Shown: positions 7,490 to 15,688 of the stretch, one piece after another
Layout of the letters: each line of letters begins with the position of its first letter
Numbering within the stretch: position 1 is the first letter of the stretch
From: an uncultured bacterium
Lineage (GTDB): Bacteria > Bacteroidota > Bacteroidia > Chitinophagales > Chitinophagaceae
Length of the DNA: 40,556 nt
Reading direction: 5' to 3'
Assembly (NCBI GenBank): GCA_903951405.1
Contig: CAJBBV010000142.1
Location: 1 to 40,556 of the forward strand
Notes under the pieces: generated by a model
Databases searched by the model: none
What the model saw: only the letters and a program-made list of their open reading frames with translations
Told to the model about the DNA's origin: nothing
Made by a program: the position numbers and the translations under genes

Positions 7490-8161
7490 TCACCTTAAGT
7501 CAATCACCTCAACACCAGGGAACTTCTTTGCACTATACACAAACGCCTCATCTGGGATTGAAGTGTTCGTTGAAAACGAATTGATGGCATATAAGTAACG
7601 ATTGCCTGTTTTTTCAAAAACCCGAGTTGACATAATTACTTTCGAAACCTTATCTACTTCAAGCACTACCTTGAAAAATGACTTGGTTTTATCAACGGGT
7701 GTCAATTCTATCACTTGATACGTTTTGCCATCATGTTTGGCGTCGCCAGTTAAAATATATAAAAAGTCTTTGTCATAGAAATTCGTAAATAATTTTTGCG
7801 GAGTTATTGTTCCACTTCCATTATCAAGTGTCGACAATTGTACCTCTTTTGCAGCCTTGTCCAAGGTCCATATACTTACGCCATCGCAAAATATTTCTTG
7901 CCCTGTAATAGAAACCTGATACTTGACCCCTTTCATGAGGATATTTCCGGATTTTGCACCCTGCGTCTTTCCTGAGGCATTTTCAATTTTCAAGGTAAAT
8001 GAAGCCTTCATCGTCTTAAACGTTTTGAACTTTGCACTTACTGCATCAAGTACTTTTTTTGCTTCTGGATCACTTTTCCCTATTCCTTTTGGGACCTGCG
8101 ATTGTATCAGGGAGAGAGAAAATATCGTAATAAAAAAAAGCAATATTGATTTTTGATACAT
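7490..8161 (-). CDS. lolA: outer membrane lipoprotein carrier protein LolA
   Basis: This 223-aa periplasmic chaperone accepts lipoproteins released by LolCDE and delivers them to the outer membrane. It has an N-terminal signal peptide (SILLFFITIFSLSLIQSQ). The LolA-type half-barrel pattern follows: KFKTFKTMKASFTLKIEN, GNILMKGVKYQVSITGQEIFCDGVSIWTLDKAAKEVQ and the C-terminal YLYAINSFSTNTSIPDEAFVYSAKKFPGVEVIDL. It sits 54 nt downstream of ftsK, an arrangement I recall as common in Bacteroidota, and may share the ftsK transcript; a GAACTTTG sequence at 8191-8198 (minus strand) is a possible weak promoter box of its own. Its stop abuts the ubiX stop with no room for a terminator. Confidence 0.92.
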   Translation of the reverse strand: MYQKSILLFFITIFSLSLIQSQVPKGIGKSDPEAKKVLDAVSAKFKTFKTMKASFTLKIENASGKTQGAKSGNILMKGVKYQVSITGQEIFCDGVSIWTLDKAAKEVQLSTLDNGSGTITPQKLFTNFYDKDFLYILTGDAKHDGKTYQVIELTPVDKTKSFFKVVLEVDKVSKVIMSTRVFEKTGNRYLYAINSFSTNTSIPDEAFVYSAKKFPGVEVIDLR

Positions 8162-8215
8162 ACAATTATTTGGTTTTAGTATACTTTAATCAAAGTTCCT
8201 ACAACAAAGAAAAGA

Positions 8216-10702
8216 CTATTCTATGGATTTTAGATACTGATCAAGTTCGTATTCGGTTTTATACAACACCTCACGCACTTTACTTCCTTTGCTTGGCCCA
8301 ACAATGCCAGCAGCCTCAAGCTGATCCATTAACCTACCAGCCCTATTGTACCCAAGCTTCATTCTGCGTTGCAACAATGAAGTTGAGCCCATTTGACTCT
8401 GTACAATCAACAAAGCCGCATCATTAAAAAGGGGGTCCCTACTTAGCAAATCAATTTCACGGTCATCCACATCTTTTTCATCAACTACTTCTGGAAGCTC
8501 AAGAGCAGAAGGGTAACCTTGTTGCTTGCCAATAAAATCTACCACCTTTTCAACCTCGGGGGTATCCACAAAAACACACTGAACCCTTGTCACCTCTCCC
8601 ATATAAGAGACAAGCATATCTCCACGTCCGATCAATTGCTCTGCCCCCCCTACATCGAGGATAGTTCGACTATCAACCTTTGACGATACCTTAAATGCAA
8701 TACGCGCTGGGAAATTTGCTTTAATAGTTCCAGTAATAATATTTACAGACGGACGTTGTGTAGCTACAATTAAATGTATTCCTATTGCTCTTGCCAATTG
8801 TGCTAACCTGGCTATTGGTGTTTCAATTTCCTTGCCCGCAGTCATAATTAAATCAGCGAACTCATCAATAACCAATACAATAAACGGCAAAAATTTATGG
8901 CCTTTTGTTGGAAGTAGTTTTCGGCTAACAAACTTTTCATTATACTCCCTGATATTTCTACACCCTGCATCTTTTAACAAATCATAGCGCTCATCCATCT
9001 CAATACACAATGCATTCAATGTATTCACTACTTTTCGAGTGTCTGTAATGATGGCATCTTCTTCACCAGGCAATTTCGCCAAAAAATGTTTTTCGATTAT
9101 TCGGTATAAACTCAATTCTACTTTCTTAGGATCGACTAATACAAATTTTAACTGCGAAGGATGCTTTTTGTATAAAAGTGATACTAATATGGCATTCAAC
9201 CCAACAGACTTACCTTGCCCCGTAGCACCCGCCATAAGCAAATGAGGCATCGCAGCTAAATCGACAATGAAGTTTTCATTATCGATTTTTTTACCTAACG
9301 CTATAGGAAGTGCATAATCATTTTTTTGAAATTTTTCAGAAGCCAATAAGGAACGCATACCCACTATACTCTTCTTTACATTTGGCACCTCAATACCAAT
9401 TGTACCCTTTCCTGGAATCGGAGCTATAATCCGGATACCTAAAGCAGAAAGACTAAGTGCGATGTCATCTTCTAGATTTTTAATCCTAGAAATTCGTACA
9501 CCAGCCGCCGGGACAATTTCATATAATGTAACGGTGGGACCAACAGTTGCAAATATTTTTTGAATTTCGATATCATAGTTTCGTAAGGTGCTCATGATCT
9601 GGTTCTTATTTGCTTCCAGTTCATGCTGATCCATCACGATTTTTTCTCCCGAATGTTGAGCGAGTAAATCAAGTGATGGATATTTATAGTTTTTTAGATC
9701 TGCAATAGGATCGTATTTGGGAGAAGCCAATACCGCAGAAACTGGATCCAAAACAACAGCCTCTTCCGCAACAGGCTTTATCTCTAATGGAGTAAGTTCA
9801 TCAGATGGACTAACCTGCAATGAAGATAAATTGTTTGTTGATGGTGTTATTATAACTGGATTTGCTGGCGGATGTAAAACAGGAGTAATTTCTTCTTTTT
9901 CGATGAGCTCAAGTGGAGCAATTACGACTTCTTGAGATTGCAATACGTTTAAGCTATCTTGATTTGCTTTAAGCGAATTGCCTTCAGTTAAATCTAATCG
10001 AGGCTGTATGTTTTCAGGCTTTATTGGTAATACTTCAGTAACTAAAGCGGCATCATCTGTAATTGGCAATTCGTTGTTGCGTTGCCATACCGGCCATTTG
10101 AAAACAGGATTAAACCTCCAAATGAAATAAGAAAAGAGGGATGTTAAGATGACTGCCAATGTGCCTAATTTTCCAATAATCGCATTCATCCAATTAGCAG
10201 AAAATCGACCAAATGCTCCACCCCAATTGAAAGTTGCTCCACTTGTGAAATAGGCCGCACTAACACTAAGCACTATAAGTCCAATTAATAAATACCTAAC
10301 ATTTCTCCACAACGAAAAAACCTTCCGATCGAATAAAAGATTTACGCCCAAAACAAAAAATAAGGAACAGAATAAAAAAGAAGCAATGCCAAAACCAAAC
10401 TCAAAAAAAACATAGGCTACGTATGCGCCAAGACTACCAAGCAAATTATTTATCTCTAAATCATTTGGCATTAAAATTTTAATACCCGTATTGCGAATTT
10501 CATCTTGATCTTCGTTCCATGTAAATAGATACGAAGTGAAAGCCACAAATAGAAACAAACAAATAAAGACCAAAACCGAACCTATGATTTTATGGGTCCG
10601 CTCATCTTTAACCAATGACTTAACTTCCAATTCCTCTTCTTTTTCTTCTATAAAAACGTCAGGGTCGGTGGCATTTTTAGCAGACTTTAATCTATTACCC
10701 AT
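8216..10702 (-). CDS. ftsK: DNA translocase FtsK
   Basis: This 828-aa septal DNA pump clears chromosome DNA and, in known systems, activates XerCD at dif. The N-terminal part has four hydrophobic segments (about 41-62, 87-120, 136-155 and 175-195). A variable Pro/Glu-rich linker follows (about 200-330), much shorter than in E. coli. The motor carries Walker A GATGQGKSVGLN near residue 490-500, Walker B FIVLVIDEFADLIMT, and the VATQRPSVNIITGTIKANFPARIAF block. The C-terminal gamma winged helix (SLLQRRMKLGYNRAGRLMDQLEAAGIVGP) reads the orienting KOPS-type sequences. A 112-nt gap with a TATTTTTG box precedes it, and lolA follows 54 nt downstream. Start MGNRLKSAKNAT is the only sensible ATG before the first membrane segment. 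Confidence 0.97.
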   Translation of the reverse strand: MGNRLKSAKNATDPDVFIEEKEEELEVKSLVKDERTHKIIGSVLVFICLFLFVAFTSYLFTWNEDQDEIRNTGIKILMPNDLEINNLLGSLGAYVAYVFFEFGFGIASFLFCSLFFVLGVNLLFDRKVFSLWRNVRYLLIGLIVLSVSAAYFTSGATFNWGGAFGRFSANWMNAIIGKLGTLAVILTSLFSYFIWRFNPVFKWPVWQRNNELPITDDAALVTEVLPIKPENIQPRLDLTEGNSLKANQDSLNVLQSQEVVIAPLELIEKEEITPVLHPPANPVIITPSTNNLSSLQVSPSDELTPLEIKPVAEEAVVLDPVSAVLASPKYDPIADLKNYKYPSLDLLAQHSGEKIVMDQHELEANKNQIMSTLRNYDIEIQKIFATVGPTVTLYEIVPAAGVRISRIKNLEDDIALSLSALGIRIIAPIPGKGTIGIEVPNVKKSIVGMRSLLASEKFQKNDYALPIALGKKIDNENFIVDLAAMPHLLMAGATGQGKSVGLNAILVSLLYKKHPSQLKFVLVDPKKVELSLYRIIEKHFLAKLPGEEDAIITDTRKVVNTLNALCIEMDERYDLLKDAGCRNIREYNEKFVSRKLLPTKGHKFLPFIVLVIDEFADLIMTAGKEIETPIARLAQLARAIGIHLIVATQRPSVNIITGTIKANFPARIAFKVSSKVDSRTILDVGGAEQLIGRGDMLVSYMGEVTRVQCVFVDTPEVEKVVDFIGKQQGYPSALELPEVVDEKDVDDREIDLLSRDPLFNDAALLIVQSQMGSTSLLQRRMKLGYNRAGRLMDQLEAAGIVGPSKGSKVREVLYKTEYELDQYLKSIE

Positions 10703-10755
10703 TGGATATAAATCTATTTATTTGCGTGCATTGATAACAATTGAATCACTGTAAC

Positions 10756-10763
10756 CAAAAATA
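10756..10763 (-). promoter_or_regulatory. -7 box of a candidate ftsK promoter
   Basis: The minus-strand sequence TATTTTTG is a perfect TAnnTTTG, 53 nt before the ftsK ATG. No TTTG is found at the standard distance upstream. It lies in the 112-nt gap after the DUF423 gene. Confidence 0.45.
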
Positions 10764-10814
10764 CATTTTATTTCGTAGGTAAATTCAAGTTGGAGAGTAA
10801 TTGTGTGAGCAATA

Positions 10815-11237
10815 CTATTCACTACCCTGTTTACTTCCTTTACTATTGTTACGTTCAACTGGTATACTAAGTAATAATACAACCCATCCAATAATAAAAG
10901 AAAGGCCCCCAAGCGGGGTTAATAATCCAACTAATACATTATGCTCGAATCCTAAATACTTTAATAATGCCAATATATAGATTGAACCAGAAAACAATAT
11001 GATTCCTGCGATTAAAAAATAGCCTACCAAAATAATTCTGTTGACCCGATAATGAGAGTAGAGCAACCCGACAACTATAATCGCAAGACTATGTATCATC
11101 TGATAATTCACTGCAGTTTGAATACTACTAAGTGATTCAGGAGAGAGAATCGTCTTTAAAAAGTGAGCGCCAAATGCACCTATGACAACTGACAACCCTG
11201 CAAAAATTGCTGCTGTTCTGTATAAAAACCTATGCAT
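10815..11237 (-). CDS. DUF423 family small membrane protein
   Basis: This 140-aa protein is almost entirely hydrophobic, with four predicted membrane helices (about 7-27, 43-63, 68-90 and 100-122) and a charged, Ser/Gly-rich tail. The start, AAIFAGLSVVIGAFGAHFLK, and NYQMIHSLAIIVVGLL are recognisable blocks of the DUF423 (YgdD-like) family, whose function is not established. It overlaps the end of aroK by 8 nt, so translation is probably coupled. A second frame inside its 3' half is only a shadow. Confidence 0.88.
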   Translation of the reverse strand: MHRFLYRTAAIFAGLSVVIGAFGAHFLKTILSPESLSSIQTAVNYQMIHSLAIIVVGLLYSHYRVNRIILVGYFLIAGIILFSGSIYILALLKYLGFEHNVLVGLLTPLGGLSFIIGWVVLLLSIPVERNNSKGSKQGSE

Positions 11238-11781
11238 GAATAATGGATTTAAATATTTCCTCTACCGGAATATGCGTGTTGTGAATGGTGACTTTTGCTT
11301 TGGAATAATAGGCTTCTCGCTCATTTAATTTCACTTGAATGAACTGCTTAAGCCCCTCTAAATCTAGTGCTGCAATCAATGGACGTTGACTTTTTTCCTT
11401 TTCGAGTCGCTCAACAAGCACTTCAGATGAAGGATTAACCCAAACGGTCAGTCCATGTTCATTCATCCAATCCATATTTTCATTAAAACAAGGAGTACCT
11501 CCTCCACATGCCACAAAGGTATACATTGTCATTGACTGCTCCGTTTGACCTTTAATCAGTTCACGTTTATAAACATCTTGAGTAATACTTCTCAGCAAAT
11601 CAGATTCAAGGTTTCTAAAATACTGCTCCCCATGATTTTCAAAAATAGATGAGATTGATACTCCCTCATGTGCTATAATTACTTGATCTAAATCAACAAA
11701 ACTTGAATGAGTCAATTCCGCCAATTCTTTTGCTAAATATGATTTCCCTGAGCCCATAAATCCAATCAAGTAAATAATCAT
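11230..11781 (-). CDS. aroK: shikimate kinase
   Basis: This 183-aa enzyme phosphorylates shikimate at the 3-OH with ATP, the fifth step of chorismate synthesis. The P-loop is YLIGFMGSGKSYLAKELA, the shikimate- and Mg-binding DLD follows in SFVDLDQVI, and FRNLESDLL carries the substrate-binding Arg-x-x-Glu. CGGGTP is the conserved Gly triplet, and VERLEKEKSQRPLI is the ATP lid with the catalytic Arg. It is slightly longer than usual because of an insert before CGGG. It lies 30 nt downstream of the acyl-CoA dehydrogenase gene and overlaps the DUF423 gene by 8 nt. No other shikimate-pathway gene is nearby. Confidence 0.94.
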   Translation of the reverse strand: MIIYLIGFMGSGKSYLAKELAELTHSSFVDLDQVIIAHEGVSISSIFENHGEQYFRNLESDLLRSITQDVYKRELIKGQTEQSMTMYTFVACGGGTPCFNENMDWMNEHGLTVWVNPSSEVLVERLEKEKSQRPLIAALDLEGLKQFIQVKLNEREAYYSKAKVTIHNTHIPVEEIFKSIIHA

Positions 11782-11811
11782 ATTGCCATTAGTTGTATAA
11801 TTTGCCTATGC

Positions 11812-12993
11812 TTACTTAAATGCATTAAATCCTGTAATATCCATTCCTGTAATAAGCAAATGAATATCATGTGTTCCTTCGTATGTAATTACGCTTTCTA
11901 AATTCATCATGTGCCTCATAACAGGATACTCATCTGTAATACCCATGCCCCCTAATATCTGCCTTGCATCACGACATATATCTTGAGCGATTGCACAGGA
12001 GTTTCTTTTTGCCATACTTACTTGTGCTGCAGTGGCTTTACCTTGATCCATCAGTACACCCAATCTCCAATTTAACAACTGCGCCTTTGTGATTTCAGTA
12101 ATCATTTCTGCTAACTTCTTTTGTTGCAATTGAAATGCGCCTAAGGGCTTATCGAATTGAACCCTTTCCTTACAATACCGCAATGCTGTATCATAACAAT
12201 CCATGGCTAAGCCCAACGCACCCCATGCTATTCCATATCTTGCTTTTGTCAAACACCCCAATGGACCTTTAAGTCCTTTTACACCAGGAAGTATATTTTC
12301 TTTTGGAACAATCACATCTTCAAATACAAGTTCACCAGTTGCCGATGCACGCAAACTCCATTTGCCATGTATCTCAGGCGTTGTAAATCCTTTCATTCCC
12401 CTTTCTACAATAATTCCTCTAATATCCCCCGCTTCATCCTTTGCCCATACCACTGCAATATCAGCAAATGGAGCGTTGCTAATCCACATCTTACTTCCAT
12501 TTAAAACAACATGATCCCCACTCTCTTTAAAATTGGTGAGCATGCCAGATGGGTTACTCCCATGATCTGCCTCGGTTAATCCAAAACAACCCAACCACTC
12601 TCCAGAGGCAAGCTTGGGCAGATACTTCATTTTTTGTTCTTCACTTCCATATTGATAGATAGGATACATTACCAAGGAACCCTGTACACTTGCTGTAGAA
12701 CGAACCCCGCTGTCTCCTCTTTCTAATTCCTGCATCATCAATCCATAACTAATATTATCTAATCCGCCACCACCATATTTCGATGGAATAGTTGGGCCAA
12801 AACAACCTAGCACTCCCATTTCTTTTACAATATGCTTTGGGAATTCATTGTTTTGAGCAGCAGCCTCAATAATTGGGGTGATTGATTTTTTTACATAAGT
12901 CCTGACAGCAGACCGAATCATAATATGTTCTTCGGTTAGCAAATCATCTAAACGATAATAATCAGGCGATTCAAAAAGATCCTGTCTAGCCAT
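11812..12993 (-). CDS. glutaryl-CoA dehydrogenase-like acyl-CoA dehydrogenase
   Basis: This 393-aa FAD enzyme of the acyl-CoA dehydrogenase family fits the glutaryl-CoA dehydrogenase branch. GDSGVRSTASVQGSLVMYPI carries the Arg that, in that branch, binds the substrate's terminal carboxylate; CFGLTEADHGSNPSGM and WISNAPFADIAVVWAKD bind FAD; and Glu372 in TYEGTHDIHLL is the catalytic base. If so, it converts glutaryl-CoA to crotonyl-CoA in lysine/tryptophan breakdown, feeding electrons to ETF. It is the first gene of a run to aroK (30 nt). A TAACTTTA sequence (minus strand, 13022-13015) is a near match to a -7 box about 21 nt before the ATG. A short-branched acyl-CoA substrate remains possible. 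Confidence 0.9.
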   Translation of the reverse strand: MARQDLFESPDYYRLDDLLTEEHIMIRSAVRTYVKKSITPIIEAAAQNNEFPKHIVKEMGVLGCFGPTIPSKYGGGGLDNISYGLMMQELERGDSGVRSTASVQGSLVMYPIYQYGSEEQKMKYLPKLASGEWLGCFGLTEADHGSNPSGMLTNFKESGDHVVLNGSKMWISNAPFADIAVVWAKDEAGDIRGIIVERGMKGFTTPEIHGKWSLRASATGELVFEDVIVPKENILPGVKGLKGPLGCLTKARYGIAWGALGLAMDCYDTALRYCKERVQFDKPLGAFQLQQKKLAEMITEITKAQLLNWRLGVLMDQGKATAAQVSMAKRNSCAIAQDICRDARQILGGMGITDEYPVMRHMMNLESVITYEGTHDIHLLITGMDITGFNAFK

Positions 12994-13069
12994 AATCGTT
13001 AAATATAATTATTGTAAAGTTAGGAAAGTTTGAACAGAGTGCTTGTTCTCTGATGAGTATTCTAATAGA

Positions 13070-13453
13070 TCAATAGACATCAAACCAAATCGGCGTATCA
13101 TCATTCCAAGCCCCATTATAATTGATAAAAAGCTCTTCTCCTTTTAGAATATCTTGAACAGCAATTATTTTAATTGAATCGCTTTCATAATCCATTTCAT
13201 AAGTACAATTCGATACATAGGCATGATTATAAATTGGAACATACCCCAACGCCATGCATACCTGTTTCCCTGTCTCGCCCCACTCAAAAATATAATCATG
13301 CAGCCGTGTTTTATCTAAATGTATTCGATCTGCTGCTTCCATGATGAGTACAGGAGAGATTTCAAGAACAGTTCCGGATTTAATATCTTCTGATGTGAAT
13401 ACTCCCTTACCCCTATTTTTTGAAGGCAAAATATGCAAGTATAATTGAATCAT
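13070..13453 (-). CDS. SET domain protein
   Basis: This 127-aa protein consists of little more than a SET domain, the lysine methyltransferase fold found in eukaryotes and, sporadically, in bacteria. The N-terminal strand with RGKGVFTSEDIKSGTVLEISP matches the GxGvfA..dI..G..i...P pattern. YNHAYVSNCTYEMD is the pseudoknot Asn-His block, and GEELFINYNGAWN ends with the active-site Tyr region. It lacks the pre- and post-SET cysteines. The target protein is unknown; ribosomal or DNA-binding proteins are possible but not shown. It is divergent from mgtE, with a TATTTTTG box on its strand just before the mgtE start. Confidence 0.82.
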   Translation of the reverse strand: MIQLYLHILPSKNRGKGVFTSEDIKSGTVLEISPVLIMEAADRIHLDKTRLHDYIFEWGETGKQVCMALGYVPIYNHAYVSNCTYEMDYESDSIKIIAVQDILKGEELFINYNGAWNDDTPIWFDVY

Positions 13454-13462
13454 AAGTTAATC

Positions 13463-13492
13463 TTGTAGGGTGGAAAACTATGATTAATTTAG
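13463..13492 (+). promoter_or_regulatory. candidate mgtE promoter
   Basis: TTG at 13463-13465, exactly 19 nt of spacer, then TAATTTAG (13485-13492, one mismatch to TAnnTTTG). The transcript would start only about 8-10 nt before the mgtE ATG at 13508. Confidence 0.5.
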
Positions 13493-13500
13493 CAAAAATA
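13493..13500 (-). promoter_or_regulatory. -7 box of a candidate SET-gene promoter
   Basis: The minus strand reads TATTTTTG, a perfect TAnnTTTG, 39 nt before the SET gene ATG. Its upstream half would lie inside the first codons of mgtE, so the two divergent promoters overlap. Confidence 0.45.
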
Positions 13501-13507
13501 TCAGGGT

Positions 13508-14899
13508 ATGAGCCAGGTTGTCAACAACCTTAATATACAGGAAGAATTTGAGCGCATCCTCAGCGAGGAGAACAAGATGCGCATCCATGAATTCCTTAAC
13601 AACCTGAATATCAGCGATGTGGCAGTTCTCATTGAGGAAAACGAAGACCATGCCACTGATATAATAGCATCACTATCTGTTCACCGTGCTGCAAGCACCT
13701 TTAAGATACTTGAGCTCGGCATTCAGAAAACAATTATTCACGAGCTTCAGCCCCTAAAAACAGCAGCGCTTTTAAACGAACTACCAGCGGATGACCGTAC
13801 CTCTTTTTTGGAGGAGCTACCCACTGAAGCAGTTAGGGAACTAATTAAGCTTCTGAATCCTGAAGAAAGAAAAATCACACTCTCTCTACTTGGTTATCCA
13901 GAAAGCAGTGTGGGGCGACTCATGACCCCAGACTATATCGCAGTACAGCCAGAATGGACAACAGCAGAAGTGCTAGAATACATCCGTCAATATGGTAAAG
14001 ACAGTGAAACCATTGATGTAATCTATGTGGTCAATAAACAAGGACAACTAGTTGATGACGTCAGGATACGTGAATTCCTTTTAGCCTCCCCAGATAAAAT
14101 TGTTCGGGAACTTACCGACGGAAGATATATCGCACTAAATGTAAATGACGATCAGGAGATGGCAAACCAGGTTTTCAAAATGAATAACCGCGTTGCCTTG
14201 CCTGTAGTTGATAACAATAACATTTTATTGGGCATCATCACCATCGATGACGTGCTCTGGGTGGCAAATGAAGAGTTCAGTGAGGATATGCAAAAAATGG
14301 GAGGTACTGAAGCGCTACAAGAACCATACCTTGAAATATCCATTTTCAAACTTTTCAAAAAAAGAGTAGGCTGGCTTATCGTATTGTTTCTCGGGGAAAT
14401 GTTAACCGCTACGGCCATGGCTTCGTATGAAATCGCATTAGACAAAGCACTTGTTCTCTCTTTGTTTATTCCACTTATCATTTCTAGTGGAGGCAATACC
14501 GGATCTCAAGCTTCCTCTCTAATCATTCAAGCGCTTACAGTTGGTGAGGTAACGCTAGCTGATTGGTGGAATGTGATGAGACGAGAAATTATTTCAGGAT
14601 TACTATTAGGTACTATATTAGGACTCATCGGATTTTGTAGAGTAGTACTTTGGTCACAAATATTTCCGGCAGTGTATGGCCCCCATTTTATACTTATTGC
14701 CCTCACTGTTGGAATTTCATTAATTGGAGTAGTTCTGTTTGGGACTATAACTGGATCTATGTTACCAATTGTTTTAAAAAAACTCGGAGCTGACCCTGCA
14801 GTTTCATCTGCCCCTTTCGTAGCAACCTTAGTGGATGTAACAGGAGTAATTATCTACTTCAATTGTGCGTATTTCTTTTTAAAAGGAACCCTACTATAG
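13508..14899 (+). CDS. mgtE: magnesium transporter MgtE
   Basis: This 463-aa Mg2+ channel-type transporter is in the inner membrane. The N-terminal superhelical domain (about 1-130) contains the ELPADDRTSFLEELPTEAVRELIKLLNPEER repeats, followed by two CBS domains (about 135-260; VGRLMTPDYIAVQPEWT and ALPVVDNNNILLGIITIDDVL). In characterised MgtE these close the pore when Mg2+ is high. Five membrane helices follow from about residue 285, with the pore signature SGGNTGSQASSLIIQAL in helix 2 and a final PFVATLVDVTGVIIYF helix. Length and domain order are standard. The gene stop lies 2 nt from the stop of the convergent SDR gene. I see no Mg riboswitch; the leader is too short. Confidence 0.96.
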   Translation: MSQVVNNLNIQEEFERILSEENKMRIHEFLNNLNISDVAVLIEENEDHATDIIASLSVHRAASTFKILELGIQKTIIHELQPLKTAALLNELPADDRTSFLEELPTEAVRELIKLLNPEERKITLSLLGYPESSVGRLMTPDYIAVQPEWTTAEVLEYIRQYGKDSETIDVIYVVNKQGQLVDDVRIREFLLASPDKIVRELTDGRYIALNVNDDQEMANQVFKMNNRVALPVVDNNNILLGIITIDDVLWVANEEFSEDMQKMGGTEALQEPYLEISIFKLFKKRVGWLIVLFLGEMLTATAMASYEIALDKALVLSLFIPLIISSGGNTGSQASSLIIQALTVGEVTLADWWNVMRREIISGLLLGTILGLIGFCRVVLWSQIFPAVYGPHFILIALTVGISLIGVVLFGTITGSMLPIVLKKLGADPAVSSAPFVATLVDVTGVIIYFNCAYFFLKGTLL

Positions 14900-14901
14900 C
14901 A

Positions 14902-15618
14902 TCAAATTGCTTGATGGTTAAACGGCTGTAAAACCATCTCACTCACAACGCCACTAGCTGGTTGTTGACACAAAAACCAAATTGCTCTAGCAGCTTCTTC
15001 CTCACGAATCATTTTTTCCTTTTGCACTTTCAGATCTATTGTTTCCCAGAAAGGAGAATCAACCCCTCCAAGAAAAATATTGGTAATGCGAATCTCCGTC
15101 CGTTTCAATTCTTCTCGAATGCTTTGCATCATGCCAACAATACCATACTTACTCGCTGAATAGGCAGCAGCTCCAGCCATTGGAACTTTTCCTAACACGC
15201 CTGGAATATTTATAATCAACCCCTTCTTAACCTCCTTCATAGCGGGAAGAAATGCTTTAACAAGTAAAAAAGAGCCGACTAAATTTGTCTGTAGAGACTG
15301 CATGAAGTCTTCTAAAGAAAGTTGCTCAAGTGGCTTAATGATCCCTATACCTGAAGCATTGATTAATATATCAAGCGTACCCATCTCTGCATTGACCTGC
15401 ACAGCTAGTTGCTCAACCTCTGTTGAACTAGTTATATCAACTGCAGCCATACAAGAACTACTCAATCCGATTTGCTGGGATAATGCTAGAAGTTTTTCAT
15501 TATTACGGCCACTTATAAAAAGCGAAGCACCACTCTGATGTAATAATTTAACAAGGCTAGAGCCTATGCCTCCAGTTGCCCCTACCACTAAAATTTTCTT
15601 TCCGTTTAATTTTTCCAT
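14902..15618 (-). CDS. SDR-family oxidoreductase lacking the catalytic Ser
   Basis: This is a 238-aa short-chain dehydrogenase/reductase. The cofactor motif is ILVVGATGGIGSSLV, the ADP-ribose region ISGRNNEKL has an Arg after the second strand, suggesting NADP(H), and LINASGIG and the catalytic Tyr-x-x-x-Lys (YSASK; Tyr153 and Lys157) are present. At the position 13 residues before the Tyr, where classical SDRs have the catalytic Ser, this protein has Gly140 (IINIPGVLGKVPM). The function is therefore uncertain: an altered active site or a non-catalytic role. The ATG at 15618 gives the usual SDR N-terminus; an upstream ATG at 15639 would add MFYKKRA. It converges on mgtE with a 2-nt gap and diverges from the flavin reductase-like gene. 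Confidence 0.82.
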   Translation of the reverse strand: MEKLNGKKILVVGATGGIGSSLVKLLHQSGASLFISGRNNEKLLALSQQIGLSSSCMAAVDITSSTEVEQLAVQVNAEMGTLDILINASGIGIIKPLEQLSLEDFMQSLQTNLVGSFLLVKAFLPAMKEVKKGLIINIPGVLGKVPMAGAAAYSASKYGIVGMMQSIREELKRTEIRITNIFLGGVDSPFWETIDLKVQKEKMIREEEAARAIWFLCQQPASGVVSEMVLQPFNHQAI

Positions 15619-15624
15619 AGCACG

Positions 15625-15655
15625 TTTTTTATAAAACATTTAATCAGGATTTTTG
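15625..15655 (+). promoter_or_regulatory. candidate promoter of the flavin reductase-like gene
   Basis: TTTT (15625-15628), a 19-nt spacer and GATTTTTG (15648-15655) give one mismatch in each half of the Bacteroidota consensus. The predicted transcript start lies downstream of the ATG at 15653, supporting the later ATG at 15689. Confidence 0.4.
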
Positions 15656-15688
15656 TTTTCAATTCAACCTAAGAAATCAAATAAAATC

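Noticed and set aside
13032-13049. GAACA/TGTTC hairpin between the SET and acyl-CoA dehydrogenase genes
   Set aside because: A 5-bp stem with no T run; could not be told from chance.
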